The notes under the pieces were generated by a model. That model was not told the origin of the DNA and searched no databases. It worked only from the letters and a program-made list of their open reading frames with translations. This document shows positions 47,547-58,592 of a stretch of DNA of 64,000 nt, in pieces. The stretch covers positions 2,381 through 66,380 of the forward strand of contig DHPR01000012.1 of the NCBI GenBank assembly GCA_002410925.1. Reading direction: 5' to 3'. This DNA comes from UBA5359 sp002410925 [NCBI: bacterium UBP13_UBA5359]. GTDB taxonomy: Bacteria; UBP13; UBA5359. The first letter of the stretch is position 1. The number at the start of each line of letters is the position of its first letter. The position numbers were made by a program, and so were the translations under genes.

Positions 47547-48608
47547 TTATATCCAATTTGCAGCTGCCTCAAGGAGAACCTCGCCCTCGGCAATACTATC
47601 GCACCTCGTCTGTAACATGAGGCGTTCGGGTCCGAGCTCCCTGACCAAAGGCTTGATATTTTCCTTAGGAATACCAATATGAACGATTTTTCCTGCAGCT
47701 TGTATTTCACGATACAAGTCAAGGTGTGCAGGTCCATTGGGTGGCTCATTGGGCGTTGGAACGTATTGAATTACACGCAAATAAGGAAGTGAAAGAAGAC
47801 GCGGCAAATGCTGCCGAGCATTACCTCCATCAAGGTGATACCATATATTTCCGAAGGCATCCCCACTCATTTCAATTTCAGGGAGAATGAATCGCTCAAA
47901 CATATCGGGAGATAACATGCATGAAACATCGGATTGCGTACAACTGAACGGCTCTGGAGCCCAGAAGGGCATCCAACCGGCAATACCATACCAGAAATCG
48001 TGTTTTTTGCGGATACGATCTCTTAGTTGCAAACGCACGTTAAGCTGTTCCTGCGCACCGACAATAATTGCCTGGCGCATCCAGTCGGGATGGTCCATAA
48101 TACCTATCAGAAAATTCTCGGTACCCATAAGCATGGCAAGAAGATCATTTGCCGGCATGATACACCCGCCGCCCACAAGAAAATCGTTCTTCCCCGCCAA
48201 ATCTGCAACAGCTTCATAAAGGTCCGTATAGGCTGTTATCCAAGTATCATTATTGCTGTATCTGAAAGGAGAGGGTTGAGAAAAATCCACGTCTATCGTG
48301 TCAAACCATATCGTTTCCCAAGCAAACTTAGGATTGCCTCCCAAGCAAACAGTCCATCCCCCCATTAACAGATAAGAGGGGATCGCTTCTCCACCCCACC
48401 AGGTATTCTCCAAACTATTGGTAATATCGCGCTTTACCCAATCTATATCCAGCCATTTTTGCTTCGGGTCCGAAGGCAAAGGATTATCACGCACTATCTT
48501 GCCGTTCGGAGCCGTTACAGCTATACACGGCCGGTCTGTTATTTCATCATTCCAAAGGGCGGTCAGGCGCCTACATGCATCTTGCCAATCCGGTTTATAT
48601 CTCATCAT
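47547..48608 (-). CDS. URO-D superfamily protein (uroporphyrinogen-decarboxylase-like)
   Basis: A 353-aa TIM-barrel protein of the URO-D/MtaA superfamily, with ENTWWGGEAIPSYLLMGGW, CMLSPDMFERFILPEI, YHLDGGNARQHLP and HIGIPKENIKPLVRELG. No haem-biosynthesis gene is near; this branch typically sits in sugar-catabolism clusters, and its substrate is unknown. Methyl-transfer or decarboxylation are family chemistries. The start is the ATG at 48608 with GAGGAG upstream; an ATG at 48623 overlapping the previous stop (ATGA) is also possible. Confidence 0.75.
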   Translation of the reverse strand: MMRYKPDWQDACRRLTALWNDEITDRPCIAVTAPNGKIVRDNPLPSDPKQKWLDIDWVKRDITNSLENTWWGGEAIPSYLLMGGWTVCLGGNPKFAWETIWFDTIDVDFSQPSPFRYSNNDTWITAYTDLYEAVADLAGKNDFLVGGGCIMPANDLLAMLMGTENFLIGIMDHPDWMRQAIIVGAQEQLNVRLQLRDRIRKKHDFWYGIAGWMPFWAPEPFSCTQSDVSCMLSPDMFERFILPEIEMSGDAFGNIWYHLDGGNARQHLPRLLSLPYLRVIQYVPTPNEPPNGPAHLDLYREIQAAGKIVHIGIPKENIKPLVRELGPERLMLQTRCDSIAEGEVLLEAAANWI

Positions 48609-48619
48609 GCCTTCTCCTC

Positions 48620-49081
48620 TCATATTTCCGTCTTATGCTCAAGGGCTTTTTGCGTATAGGCCATATTATGGAAAACGCTCTCCCGATTGGAAACAGGTGC
48701 TTTGTCCAGTTCCAACGCTAGATAACCGTTGTAACCTATCTTATCAAGCACGGCAAAAACTCCCGGCAGATCCGTATCACCGCAGCCCAGTTCCAGAAAA
48801 TCGCTATAAATCTCAAAGGTCTGATTCCATCCTGCAGCCTGAGCCACCTGCTCTCCCTGTTTCTTACGTCGAACATCCTTGAGATGGGTGAATTCTATAT
48901 CGTATTTTTTAATCAGCTTTTTAAAGCCGATCTCTTCATCCATAAAGAGATCTATGGTCAGATAAACGCTCTCAAAGTTATGAAAATCGGCCTCTCTGAT
49001 GTCACGCAGCGCCATTTCCAGTTGCTCCCTCTCCTGCAATCCCCAGGACCAGACGGCATAGGCCAGTTGCTCTCTCTTCAT
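48620..49081 (-). pseudogene. Sugar isomerase/epimerase (inosose-dehydratase-like) TIM barrel lacking its middle
   Basis: The 153-aa frame begins as a normal family member (LAYAVWSWGLQEREQLEMAL then ADFHNFESVYLTIDLF) and ends as one (FTHLKDVRRKKQGEQVAQA; GCGDTDLPGVFAVLDKIGYN; GYLALELDKAPVS). Full-length relatives are about 270-300 aa; here KLIKKYDIEF runs straight into THLKDV, losing about 120 residues with the central strands and metal-binding Glu/Asp/His residues. The frame is preserved and the ribosome site (GAGAGGAG) is strong. Either a decayed gene or an unusual half-barrel. Confidence 0.65.
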
Positions 49082-49153
49082 AAGAAAATCTCCTCTCTCT
49101 TTTTAAATATGCTTTTTAAATAACAGGCCGTATTTCTCTCGTTATACTTGCTT

Positions 49154-49948
49154 TTACAAGCTTCGTAGAAAAGCAGCCGCTTTTCTTACAGCCTCATCGG
49201 CTTTATGCTTGTCATGCTCATATTCGATATTGATATAACCATCATAGGCATGGTCTTTCATAGCTCTCCAGCAGGCGGCAGTATCGATATCGCCCTCTCC
49301 GATCAAAGCTGACCGATAGTATCTGCCGTCCAGCATTTCATGATAGCCTTCAGCCGGCTCATCGATTATATCCCAATCTTTGAAATGAGCGTGAACTACA
49401 TAAGCAGCGCATTGGCGAAAGGATTTCGCCGGATTCTCGCCACTGGCGGCGTTACCGTTATCGTATGTCAACCTTAACTGTGGTATCTTCGCCTGTGCTT
49501 CAAAAAAATCTCCGGCAGTAACAAAGGGACTCTGCCTTCCCGGGAAATTCTCTACTGTTGTAATTACTCCGGCAGCCTCAGCCAACGGAACCACCTGCTG
49601 CAAAGCCTCGATCCAGTCCCTGCGGCAGATATTACGATCGGTGATATCAGGATAAGGAAGAGGCGGTATCATGACGACCGGAGCCCCCAGAATAACGGCA
49701 TTCTCCAGCGACTCTTTCACTTCATCCAGCCACCCCTGCTCCCGTCTTATCAGCTTGTGCAAAAAGAAGGTATGGCATACCACCGGCAACCCGGCATCAT
49801 GGCTCATCTTTCTCAGTTCTTTGGGATCACGTCCATATGTCGTAACCCAATCGATGCCGTCAAGCCTACACTCTACTGCGGTTTTGATAAACTCTTCCAC
49901 GTCATACCCCTGACGGGCCATGGTATAGGTCATCATTGACAGCTTCAT
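49154..49948 (-). CDS. Sugar phosphate isomerase/epimerase (xylose-isomerase-like TIM barrel), intact
   Basis: A 264-aa AP-endonuclease-2-type TIM barrel with all central elements: VVMIPPLPYP, TTVENFPGRQSP (metal-binding Glu), LRLTYDNGNAASGENP (Asp), VVHAHFKDWD (His) and the final INIEYEHDKHK (Glu). Catalyses isomerisation or epimerisation of a ketose or inosose; exact substrate unknown. It is the full-length counterpart to the two shortened barrels in the same operon. GGAGA precedes the start. Confidence 0.9.
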   Translation of the reverse strand: MKLSMMTYTMARQGYDVEEFIKTAVECRLDGIDWVTTYGRDPKELRKMSHDAGLPVVCHTFFLHKLIRREQGWLDEVKESLENAVILGAPVVMIPPLPYPDITDRNICRRDWIEALQQVVPLAEAAGVITTVENFPGRQSPFVTAGDFFEAQAKIPQLRLTYDNGNAASGENPAKSFRQCAAYVVHAHFKDWDIIDEPAEGYHEMLDGRYYRSALIGEGDIDTAACWRAMKDHAYDGYINIEYEHDKHKADEAVRKAAAFLRSL

Positions 49949-49995
49949 GATATGCTCTCCATTCCGGCAATCGAGTGTCTCAAAGCCTCTATACT

Positions 49996-51435
49996 TTATC
50001 CGGCAGATCGTTCGGTAAACATGGCATTGACAGCCTTTATCTGCTCCTCAACAAGAACCTGACCACCCTCCGGACCGACCAGATTATCGGGAGCTCCTGC
50101 GCCGTAGCTGCCGGCGGTTATAGCCCGTGCTGTCGGCAAATAGCTTCCCTCTCCGGCCAGTTGAACCACAAAGGTTTGAACAGCCTGACTGCGAGCCTTT
50201 ATTCTGAGGCCAAAGTCCAGATATAATTCAAAGCGGTTGGTGGCAAAAGCTATATCCCCCAGCCGGATAACATGCGATTCCACAGCCAGGATAGGCATAT
50301 CTCTCTGCTCCGCAAAACGAGCAAGCGCATCCATGTAATACCTGACCTTTCTATAATGTGCGGAGTAATCGGAAGCCCGCGGGTTTTTCCCACACTTTGC
50401 CAGAGCATCTTCATGGATCTTTAGCTGCTGTCTGCAGTATTCCGCCTCTTCAGGAGAGATCTTCCGCACCGGCAGATCGATACTCAATACTTTATGAGCA
50501 AAGGGCGTCTTTCTACGAATATCCCCGGCCACCAAAGGCAGAACCTCATCTACAGCAGCAGCTATACGCAAGGCAATCTCCTGCCTTTGCCCAAGCCTTG
50601 GAATAGAGCCGGCCGCCAGCCCCTTCAGCTGCCTCATTCTGGCCTCCGCCGCCATGTGCAGCAGCAGATGCGGCGATTGATCTCCGGCGGCAGAGCACTG
50701 CGGCAGAATAAAGAGATTGCGGCCGTGCCTCTTTCTGATTTCATTTCTAGCCTCATGCCAGAAATCGGCGGAAACAAAATTTTCACCCTCCGTCATCTGC
50801 GAGGGACAAGCAAGATTGATGATCATTCCCGTCAGGCTGAGGCGATTATCATAAGTGAAGAGCATATCGACGCCATGATCTTCATAGCCTTCAACATGCG
50901 AAAATTGTGGATCGTCAGCCTTGCCGTACATTACGGAGCTGTTATCAAAGTACGTCAGGCGACGGTTAAAGCCGACGACCGCCTGTCCCCTGCCCCAGCT
51001 TATAGCCCCGGGCTTACGTTTCTTCCAGGCTTCAGCACAGGCGCAAGCCAACTTCTCCACCAGTATGTCGGAATATTCTTCAGGAGTCATGACCGCCGGA
51101 TCGTTCAGCTCAGGATATTTGCTTGCAACCTGTGTGGGTGCGGTATGGGTATGAGTAGCGCTGATAAACAGGTTCTTAGGATTGAATTCCGACAGAAGAA
51201 CACCAAGCCGGCGACGGCATTCATCCCGTACATAATCACTCACCTTGACAGCATCAAGCGAAACCATTATCGCTTGTGCGGAACCGTTGTCCAGAGCCAG
51301 CGCCGTGGCGGTTACCGGATCTTGAACTTTCTCGGAAACTCTGATATGAAATTGTCCAGCCAAAGTTACTGCTTTGCCGGGCGTTACATCCACGCCGGCC
51401 CATCCAATCAAAATAGGCCCTATTTCTAACTTCAT
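49996..51435 (-). CDS. Neutral/alkaline ceramidase-fold hydrolase, cytoplasmic
   Basis: A 479-aa protein of the neutral-ceramidase N-terminal family. Characteristic are GWAGVDVTPGK, LFISATHTHTAPTQ (zinc His residues) and LPQCSAAGDQSPH. It lacks a signal peptide and the C-terminal domain of true ceramidases, so a sphingolipid substrate is doubtful; in sugar clusters this subgroup probably cleaves an amide or ester on a modified sugar. AAAGGAG precedes the start; the gene lies 13 nt after the aminotransferase gene. Confidence 0.85.
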   Translation of the reverse strand: MKLEIGPILIGWAGVDVTPGKAVTLAGQFHIRVSEKVQDPVTATALALDNGSAQAIMVSLDAVKVSDYVRDECRRRLGVLLSEFNPKNLFISATHTHTAPTQVASKYPELNDPAVMTPEEYSDILVEKLACACAEAWKKRKPGAISWGRGQAVVGFNRRLTYFDNSSVMYGKADDPQFSHVEGYEDHGVDMLFTYDNRLSLTGMIINLACPSQMTEGENFVSADFWHEARNEIRKRHGRNLFILPQCSAAGDQSPHLLLHMAAEARMRQLKGLAAGSIPRLGQRQEIALRIAAAVDEVLPLVAGDIRRKTPFAHKVLSIDLPVRKISPEEAEYCRQQLKIHEDALAKCGKNPRASDYSAHYRKVRYYMDALARFAEQRDMPILAVESHVIRLGDIAFATNRFELYLDFGLRIKARSQAVQTFVVQLAGEGSYLPTARAITAGSYGAGAPDNLVGPEGGQVLVEEQIKAVNAMFTERSAG

Positions 51436-51448
51436 AGCAAACGCTCCT

Positions 51449-52735
51449 TTACTTGCTTTCCTGAAGTATTCTATCCGGATCGACCCTGCCTATATTATCG
51501 AATACTTTCCTGATTGCCGCGACTACCTTGGCCGCGATATCCAATCCGTTAGGTGCGCGTAACGTTTGGACCATGGACATATGACACTCGCTGTAACGAA
51601 GTGCGTTGGGGTAATTCTCCAGCGTGTAATCAATGCCTTCATCTGCTCCCGGTATGCTCCACGGATAGCCATGACCGTAAGCATTCTTAGCCTGAAATAC
51701 GGTCATTTCCGGTAAAATAAAGCGTTGCCAAACACTACAGGCAACTCCCTCAGCAGCAATAGCGGCACAGACCGCATCCCGAAAAGACGGCCTATTATCG
51801 CTGATGCCCAAAGCATCAAAGTCAATTCGAAGATTATAATTGTACCAATTATGCACGCAATCAACGGGGACATAAGGTTGCAACAACCCCTTGATACCGC
51901 CAAGATTATCCTGCAGATAATCACCGTTGGCACGCAAGGTATCGAAATAATAATCGTATTTCTTCAACTGAGCACGTGCAAAGGCAGCCGTAAGCTCATT
52001 GTTGCGATACATCCAGCCGAGCGCATATGCGTGATAATCACGCGCCTGTTCCGGCCGAGCGGTCTCTCCAAAGCTCCAAAGCTTACAGGCATTCCGATAA
52101 ATCTCTTCATCGTCGGTAACAAAGATACCGCCCTCTCCGGAACTCAGGCATTTGTTCTGATTCAGAGAGAAGGCTGCGCAATGCCCCATAGTACCGGCCT
52201 TCCGCCCCTTATAAGTAGCGCCATGGGCCTGGCAGGCATCCTCGATAACATAAAGGTTATGCTTTGCGGCAATGGCATTGACGGCATCCATATCAGCACA
52301 AAGCCCGTGCAATTGGACGACAATAATCGCCCTGGTTCGCGGCGTAATAGCCGCTTCTATCTTATCAGGATCTATCAAAAAGGTGTCGAAATCGATATCG
52401 ATAAATATAGGAAGGGCATCATGGTGCAAGATACAGGTGGCACTGGAGCTCCATGAATAGGCCGTCACCAGCACATGATCACCAGCCCCGATACCGCATC
52501 CGGCAATGCACATATGCAACGCAGCCGTGCCGCTGTTGGTGAAAAGGGCATGGCTGTTGCCGTTCCAGGCAGCAAACTCCTTCTCTAATTCCAGATTATG
52601 TTTACCCCGAGTCTGATTCTTGGCGTAAAGCGCATCCAGTACCAGTTCCTCGTCACTCTTATCCACCGGAGGCCAGGATCTTACCTCTTCCGGTTGAATA
52701 ACCCTTGTTCCACCGTAAATTGCCAGTTCCTGCAT
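51449..52735 (-). CDS. DegT/DnrJ/EryC1 PLP-dependent aminotransferase, first gene of the sugar operon
   Basis: A 428-aa aminotransferase: TNSGTAALHMCIAGCGIG, VIEDACQAHGATYKG and the Schiff-base Lys in SLNQNKCLSSGEGG. It likely makes or degrades an amino sugar, or an amino-inositol, handled by the dehydrogenase and isomerase genes that follow. It starts at the ATG at 52735, 8 nt after AAGGAG, about 16 nt from a predicted transcription start. It diverges from the AraC regulator gene. It is not closely similar to the DegT protein of the lpx operon. Confidence 0.92.
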   Translation of the reverse strand: MQELAIYGGTRVIQPEEVRSWPPVDKSDEELVLDALYAKNQTRGKHNLELEKEFAAWNGNSHALFTNSGTAALHMCIAGCGIGAGDHVLVTAYSWSSSATCILHHDALPIFIDIDFDTFLIDPDKIEAAITPRTRAIIVVQLHGLCADMDAVNAIAAKHNLYVIEDACQAHGATYKGRKAGTMGHCAAFSLNQNKCLSSGEGGIFVTDDEEIYRNACKLWSFGETARPEQARDYHAYALGWMYRNNELTAAFARAQLKKYDYYFDTLRANGDYLQDNLGGIKGLLQPYVPVDCVHNWYNYNLRIDFDALGISDNRPSFRDAVCAAIAAEGVACSVWQRFILPEMTVFQAKNAYGHGYPWSIPGADEGIDYTLENYPNALRYSECHMSMVQTLRAPNGLDIAAKVVAAIRKVFDNIGRVDPDRILQESK

Positions 52736-52757
52736 GATAATCACTCCTTCTACCTCG

Positions 52758-52763
52758 ATTATA
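52758..52763 (-). promoter_or_regulatory. -10 element of the sugar-operon promoter
   Basis: A perfect TATAAT on the minus strand, predicting a start near 52751. The -35 position (TTGTTC, 16 nt upstream) is weak, as expected for a promoter that needs an activator such as the divergent AraC protein. Confidence 0.5.
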
Positions 52764-52821
52764 CCTGAGCTAATTATGCGAACAAGACAGAAGATGTTGT
52801 TAATAGGGGTAAATTATTGCT

Positions 52822-52921
52822 CTCAAATATCCATTCTCTTGCAGGGATAAGCAGAGCTCTTATGGAACAAGTATATTGGCATATAAAATTTCCATGCCTC
52901 TGGAGCATTTGGATATTTGAG
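52822..52921. promoter_or_regulatory. Pair of inverted 12-bp AraC-type binding sites in the divergent promoter region
   Basis: CTCAAATATCCA at 52822-52833 recurs as its exact reverse complement, TGGATATTTGAG, at 52910-52921, with 76 bp between. The first is about 75 bp upstream of the predicted operon start; the second is 17 bp before the regulator ATG. Perfect 12-bp identity in opposite orientation at these two places fits two operator sites for the AraC protein, one activating the operon and one limiting its own synthesis, possibly through a loop. Confidence 0.6.
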
Positions 52922-52938
52922 CACATTTGTATGTTAAG

Positions 52939-53781
52939 ATGAGCAATAAAAAAGAACTATTTACGAAAATTGACGGTTTTGCCTTGCCCGTACCAACTTC
53001 CATCGGACGCTCCAACTTCGATGTAATGTGGGCCAGAGAGGAGCATACCGATTCCTGTGCCGAGCTTATGCATGTTCTGCAAGGCAATGTTGAAATCCGG
53101 ACTGCAGAATACTCCGTCGCTGCCAGTGAAGGCGATACTCTTTACATTCCTGCTAACATGCCGCACCGCGATATCTTTGCTCAGGAAAAACCCTTTGAAG
53201 TCTACCTGGCCCAGTTCCATTGGGCTGGAGAATCCCGGTTACTGAAGAGCTTTCTCCCGTCACAGCTGACCACGCAGAATTCCGGCATCCGGCAGAAGAT
53301 CAATGTTGAATTTCACACACTCTACCAGGATTTTGTCCTGGGCCTGCCTTTCAACCGGCAGCTGGTAGCTGCATCTTTGCTGAGGATTATCTGTTATCTA
53401 TGCCAGGAAGCTTCCTTTTGCGCTGATAACGGCACCTCCTCCGCTGCAACGGCAGGCGGAGACAGGCGCACCTGGATTATGAACGAGGCCAAGAATTACA
53501 TTCAAAGAGAATTTTGCCGCCCGATATCCTTGGAAGAGATTGCCACCGCACTGAATATCAGCCCGTACTATCTCTCGCATGTCTTCAGCCAGGAGAGCGG
53601 TTTTACTCTTTCAAGCTATATCAACGAAGTGCGTATGCAGAATGCTGCCAAGCTGCTCTTCGATTACCGCCTGAATATATCTGAAGTGGCACGGTCAATA
53701 GGGTTTACCGACGGCTCTTATTTCAGGAAGGTATTCAAAGCATATTACGGCTGTTCCCCCAGCGATTATCGCTCCAGATAG
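52939..53781 (+). CDS. AraC-family transcriptional activator, divergent from the sugar operon
   Basis: A 280-aa regulator and the only plus-strand protein gene. An N-terminal cupin sensor (VLQGNVEIRTAEYSVAASEG then DTLYIPANMPH, about 40-85) is followed by a C-terminal AraC DNA-binding domain with two helix-turn-helices (SLEEIATALNISPYYLSHVF; FTDGSYFRKVFKAYYGCSPS). It should sense a sugar and control the operon running the other way. The ATG at 52939 gives the best family N-terminus; a TTG four codons upstream is possible, and the ribosome site is weak. Confidence 0.93.
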   Translation: MSNKKELFTKIDGFALPVPTSIGRSNFDVMWAREEHTDSCAELMHVLQGNVEIRTAEYSVAASEGDTLYIPANMPHRDIFAQEKPFEVYLAQFHWAGESRLLKSFLPSQLTTQNSGIRQKINVEFHTLYQDFVLGLPFNRQLVAASLLRIICYLCQEASFCADNGTSSAATAGGDRRTWIMNEAKNYIQREFCRPISLEEIATALNISPYYLSHVFSQESGFTLSSYINEVRMQNAAKLLFDYRLNISEVARSIGFTDGSYFRKVFKAYYGCSPSDYRSR

Positions 53782-53807
53782 CGGTGCCCATGCTATCTTC
53801 ATAGTCC

Positions 53808-53827
53808 GTCTACGCCTGATCGTAGAC
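53808..53827. terminator. Hairpin between the convergent AraC and prepilin genes
   Basis: GTCTACG-CCTGAT-CGTAGAC forms a 7-bp stem with a 6-nt loop, overlapping the end of the truncated prepilin gene and 26 nt past the AraC stop. There is no T-run on either strand, so termination is uncertain. Confidence 0.3.
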
Positions 53828-54064
53828 CCCTTCGAGTTCCCTTTTCCCGGGATCACCGGGCATTACCATTGCTCTGCCGTCATAATCCTCGCAATAAAGC
53901 ATCTTGATCGTAAAGAGTTGCTTCATGTTATTTATGCAGGCTGTCTGCCCGGCCTTCTCTCTTGCTCTGCCAAACACCAAAAAAAGAATACCAGCAATAA
54001 TAGCGATGATAGCAATTACAAACAAAAGCTCGATTAGTGTAAAGCCTCTCTGCTTCAATAACAT
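53810..54064 (-). pseudogene. Truncated type IV prepilin-like protein
   Basis: An 84-aa frame with a good class III signal ([20 protein letters not shown]) and the family's next segments (GRAREKAGQTACINNMKQLF, then YCEDYDGRAMVM). It stops after residue 84, whereas relatives such as the prepilin at 35.2-35.9 kb have about 240 residues and end with an H-X9-DG motif; no continuation is visible in any frame before the AraC gene. I read it as a remnant, perhaps cut when the adjacent AraC-sugar block was inserted. A short pseudopilin is the alternative. Confidence 0.6.
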
Positions 54065-54121
54065 CCCAATCCCTACCTGCTTTTTCTCACCTAATCGCTA
54101 CGCGGCGGAGTTTCTGCATTG

Positions 54122-54137
54122 CCATTTTGCAAAATGG
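54122..54137. repeat. 16-bp perfect palindrome
   Basis: CCATTTTGCAAAATGG lies between the end of the comF unit and the truncated prepilin. It could be a regulatory site for the prepilin or a weak transcription end. Nothing else is evident in 54065-54209. Confidence 0.3.
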
Positions 54138-54209
54138 TATTGAAAGTCTCAAAAACCCGTCGTCTTCGGTCAGGATGATGAAGCTGGTCTTGACGGCCAT
54201 TCAGCATGG

Positions 54210-54380
54210 TCAATTTGCGGGCAAACGGTCATATCCTCTGAGCAGTTCCAAGCCGCTCTCGAATGGCATAAACAGTTGGCACCTCTGGCAGAATGTTTTG
54301 TCAAGTGTAAAGAGTTGATCTTCCATATCCTCCGGCACATGACGAAGAAACATTCGACATCCAATGATCTGTTCTCTCAC
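54210..54380 (-). CDS. Small hypothetical protein coupled to comF, with a Cys-x2-Cys motif
   Basis: A 56-aa frame opens at a GTG that overlaps the comF stop by 4 nt (GTGA), the spacing used by other gene pairs here. The product (VPEDMEDQLFTLDKTFCQRC near its middle) is acidic and contains C-x2-C plus an earlier Cys, hinting at a metal site. I do not recognise it. It may be translated with comF; no independent ribosome site is seen. Confidence 0.4.
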   Translation of the reverse strand: MREQIIGCRMFLRHVPEDMEDQLFTLDKTFCQRCQLFMPFESGLELLRGYDRLPAN

Positions 54381-55087
54381 AATTTCCTGGCCAGCGCCGC
54401 CACATACACAGCGGATGCCCCTGCCTTGAGCAGGCACGCCGAGCATTCATGAACGGTGGCGCCGGTGGTTATGACGTCGTCTACCAATAAAACTCTCTCT
54501 CCGCCCTGCAGCGCTGCCGGCAATGGATTGAATGCCTGCCTGAGGTTGGCATGCCGTTCCTTTCTGTTCAGAGTATGCTGCGGCAGGGATGGCTTTACTC
54601 TGGTCAGAGTACGCCTATACGGTAGCTTGCCGTTGACAGTGCATAAAGATTGAGCCAATAGTTCAGCCTGATTGTAGCCACGCTCACGCAAACGTTCTGC
54701 GTGCAGAGGCACGGAGGTAACCAGATCGATCTTTGCTTCTGATAGATAAGCTTCCAGAAATTCAGCCAGATAGCATCCCAGCGGGCCGGCCAACTCCGGA
54801 TGATTACAGTATTTAAATTCATGAATGAGCTCCCGCCAGCGTTCTGCATAAGGAGCCGCTGCCAGTGCCGAAGAATAGGGCAGCTTATCTTTCCGACAAT
54901 GCGGGCATAGCGTGCCGTCGCCAGGCAAGCCGCAGTCGGGACAGGGCATCCCTTCCAGCCGGGGCAGCTTCACCAAGCAGCTGCGGCATAATGTCTCTCC
55001 GGCACGCCCGCATAAAAGACATGAAGAAGGAAAAAGGAGGGATAGAATCCCTCCCCATAGTCCGGCGATTATCTCTGCAAGGCTCAC
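54377..55087 (-). CDS. comF: ComF-family amidophosphoribosyltransferase-like protein
   Basis: A 236-aa protein: N-terminal zinc fingers ([31 protein letters not shown]) and a phosphoribosyltransferase domain whose PRPP loop is [17 protein letters not shown]. ComF is needed for DNA uptake in transformable bacteria, acting in the cytoplasm with the import helicase, and is often the only competence gene annotated. It overlaps metK by 4 nt, so it is expressed with the SAM-cycle genes. A type IV pilus-like secretin elsewhere in the window makes natural transformation conceivable. Confidence 0.92.
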   Translation of the reverse strand: MSLAEIIAGLWGGILSLLFPSSCLLCGRAGETLCRSCLVKLPRLEGMPCPDCGLPGDGTLCPHCRKDKLPYSSALAAAPYAERWRELIHEFKYCNHPELAGPLGCYLAEFLEAYLSEAKIDLVTSVPLHAERLRERGYNQAELLAQSLCTVNGKLPYRRTLTRVKPSLPQHTLNRKERHANLRQAFNPLPAALQGGERVLLVDDVITTGATVHECSACLLKAGASAVYVAALARKL

Positions 55088-56289
55088 AGCCCTGCCTGTC
55101 GTCTCAATTCGGCGGCTTTGTCGGTGCGTTCCCAGGGCAGATCCAGATCCGGGCGGCCGAAATGCCCGTAGGCTGCCGTTTGCTTGTAAATGGGACGCCT
55201 CAGGTCCAGTTCCTTGATAATCATTCCCGGCCGCAAATCGAAGTTGCTCTCTATCAGAGCGGCGATGCGGGCATCATCTATATTCCCGGTACCAAAAGTA
55301 TCCACCATAATGGAAAGAGGCCTGGCTACGCCTATAGCATAAGCCAGTTGAACTTCACAGCGCTCTGCCAGCCCGGCAGCCACCACATTTTTGGCTGCCC
55401 AGCGGGCGGCATATCCGGCGGAACGATCCACTTTGGTGGGATCCTTGCCGGAGAAGGCTCCACCGCCATGCCGGGCCATACCGCCATAGGTATCGATGAT
55501 AATCTTGCGTCCGGTCAGGCCGGTATCGCCCTGTGGACCGCCGATAACGAAGCGGCCTGTAGGGTTGATATAGTATTTGATATCTTTTGAAACCATCTCT
55601 TTTGGCAGCACCGGCTCGATGACATTCTTTGTAACATCATCCCGAATTTTCTCCCAACTCTCTTTGGGACAGTGCTGAGCGGCTATGAGCACGGAATCGA
55701 TTTCCACCGGACGATGATTCTCATAACGAACGGTAATCTGAGATTTGCCGTCGGGGCGCAAATAGGGCAGGGTGCCATCCTTGCGCACCTCTGCCAGGCG
55801 TTGAGCCAACTTATGCGCCAGACTGATGGGCATAGGCATCAGCTCCTCTGTTTCATTGGTGGCATAGCCGAACATCAACCCCTGATCTCCGGCTCCCAGA
55901 GCTTCCAGGTCTTCGTGCATCACCTCGCCGCCCCTGGCTTCAAAAGATTTATCTACGCCCATAGCTATATCGGTCGATTGCTCCTTAATGGATACCAAAA
56001 CTCCGCAGGTTTCATTATCAAAGCCATATTTGGCCCTGGTATAGCCTATTTCGCCAATGGTGCGCCGGACAATCTCCGGTATATCCACATAGCATCCGGT
56101 AGTGATTTCACCGGCTACCATTACCAATCCGGTGGTCAGCAAGGTTTCACAGGCCACTCTGGCCAAAGGATCCTTAGCTATAATTGCATCCAGAACAGCA
56201 TCCGATATCTGATCGGCCATCTTGTCCGGGTGCCCCTCCGTTACTGATTCGGAAGTAAAGAGATAACAACCTTTAGGTGAAACGTCCAT
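55084..56289 (-). CDS. metK: S-adenosylmethionine synthetase MetK
   Basis: A 401-aa enzyme forming S-adenosylmethionine from ATP and methionine. Signatures: [20 protein letters not shown], the [18 protein letters not shown] loop and [20 protein letters not shown]. Full length and without defects. It follows ahcY by 42 nt, grouping SAM synthesis with removal of S-adenosylhomocysteine. Confidence 0.98.
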   Translation of the reverse strand: MDVSPKGCYLFTSESVTEGHPDKMADQISDAVLDAIIAKDPLARVACETLLTTGLVMVAGEITTGCYVDIPEIVRRTIGEIGYTRAKYGFDNETCGVLVSIKEQSTDIAMGVDKSFEARGGEVMHEDLEALGAGDQGLMFGYATNETEELMPMPISLAHKLAQRLAEVRKDGTLPYLRPDGKSQITVRYENHRPVEIDSVLIAAQHCPKESWEKIRDDVTKNVIEPVLPKEMVSKDIKYYINPTGRFVIGGPQGDTGLTGRKIIIDTYGGMARHGGGAFSGKDPTKVDRSAGYAARWAAKNVVAAGLAERCEVQLAYAIGVARPLSIMVDTFGTGNIDDARIAALIESNFDLRPGMIIKELDLRRPIYKQTAAYGHFGRPDLDLPWERTDKAAELRRQAGL

Positions 56290-56331
56290 TTACTTTAAGC
56301 CTCCTGTTTAAGTATTCCGGCCTGTTTGCGG

Positions 56332-58561
<2,230 letters not shown>

Positions 58562-58592
58562 GACAACCTCACGTTATTCAACAACAGGATAT

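Noticed and set aside
46775-47749. Longer version of the shortened isomerase starting at 47749
   Set aside because: The extra N-terminal 90 residues overlap the URO-D-like gene and are not family-like; a good ribosome site precedes the ATG at 47479.
47547-48608. A haem-biosynthesis uroporphyrinogen decarboxylase (hemE)
   Set aside because: The sequence lacks HemE signatures and sits in a sugar operon without haem genes.
50494-51429. 311-codon open frame on the plus strand
   Set aside because: It lies wholly antisense to the ceramidase-fold gene, has no recognisable domains, and no ribosome site; it is a by-product of codon use on the other strand.
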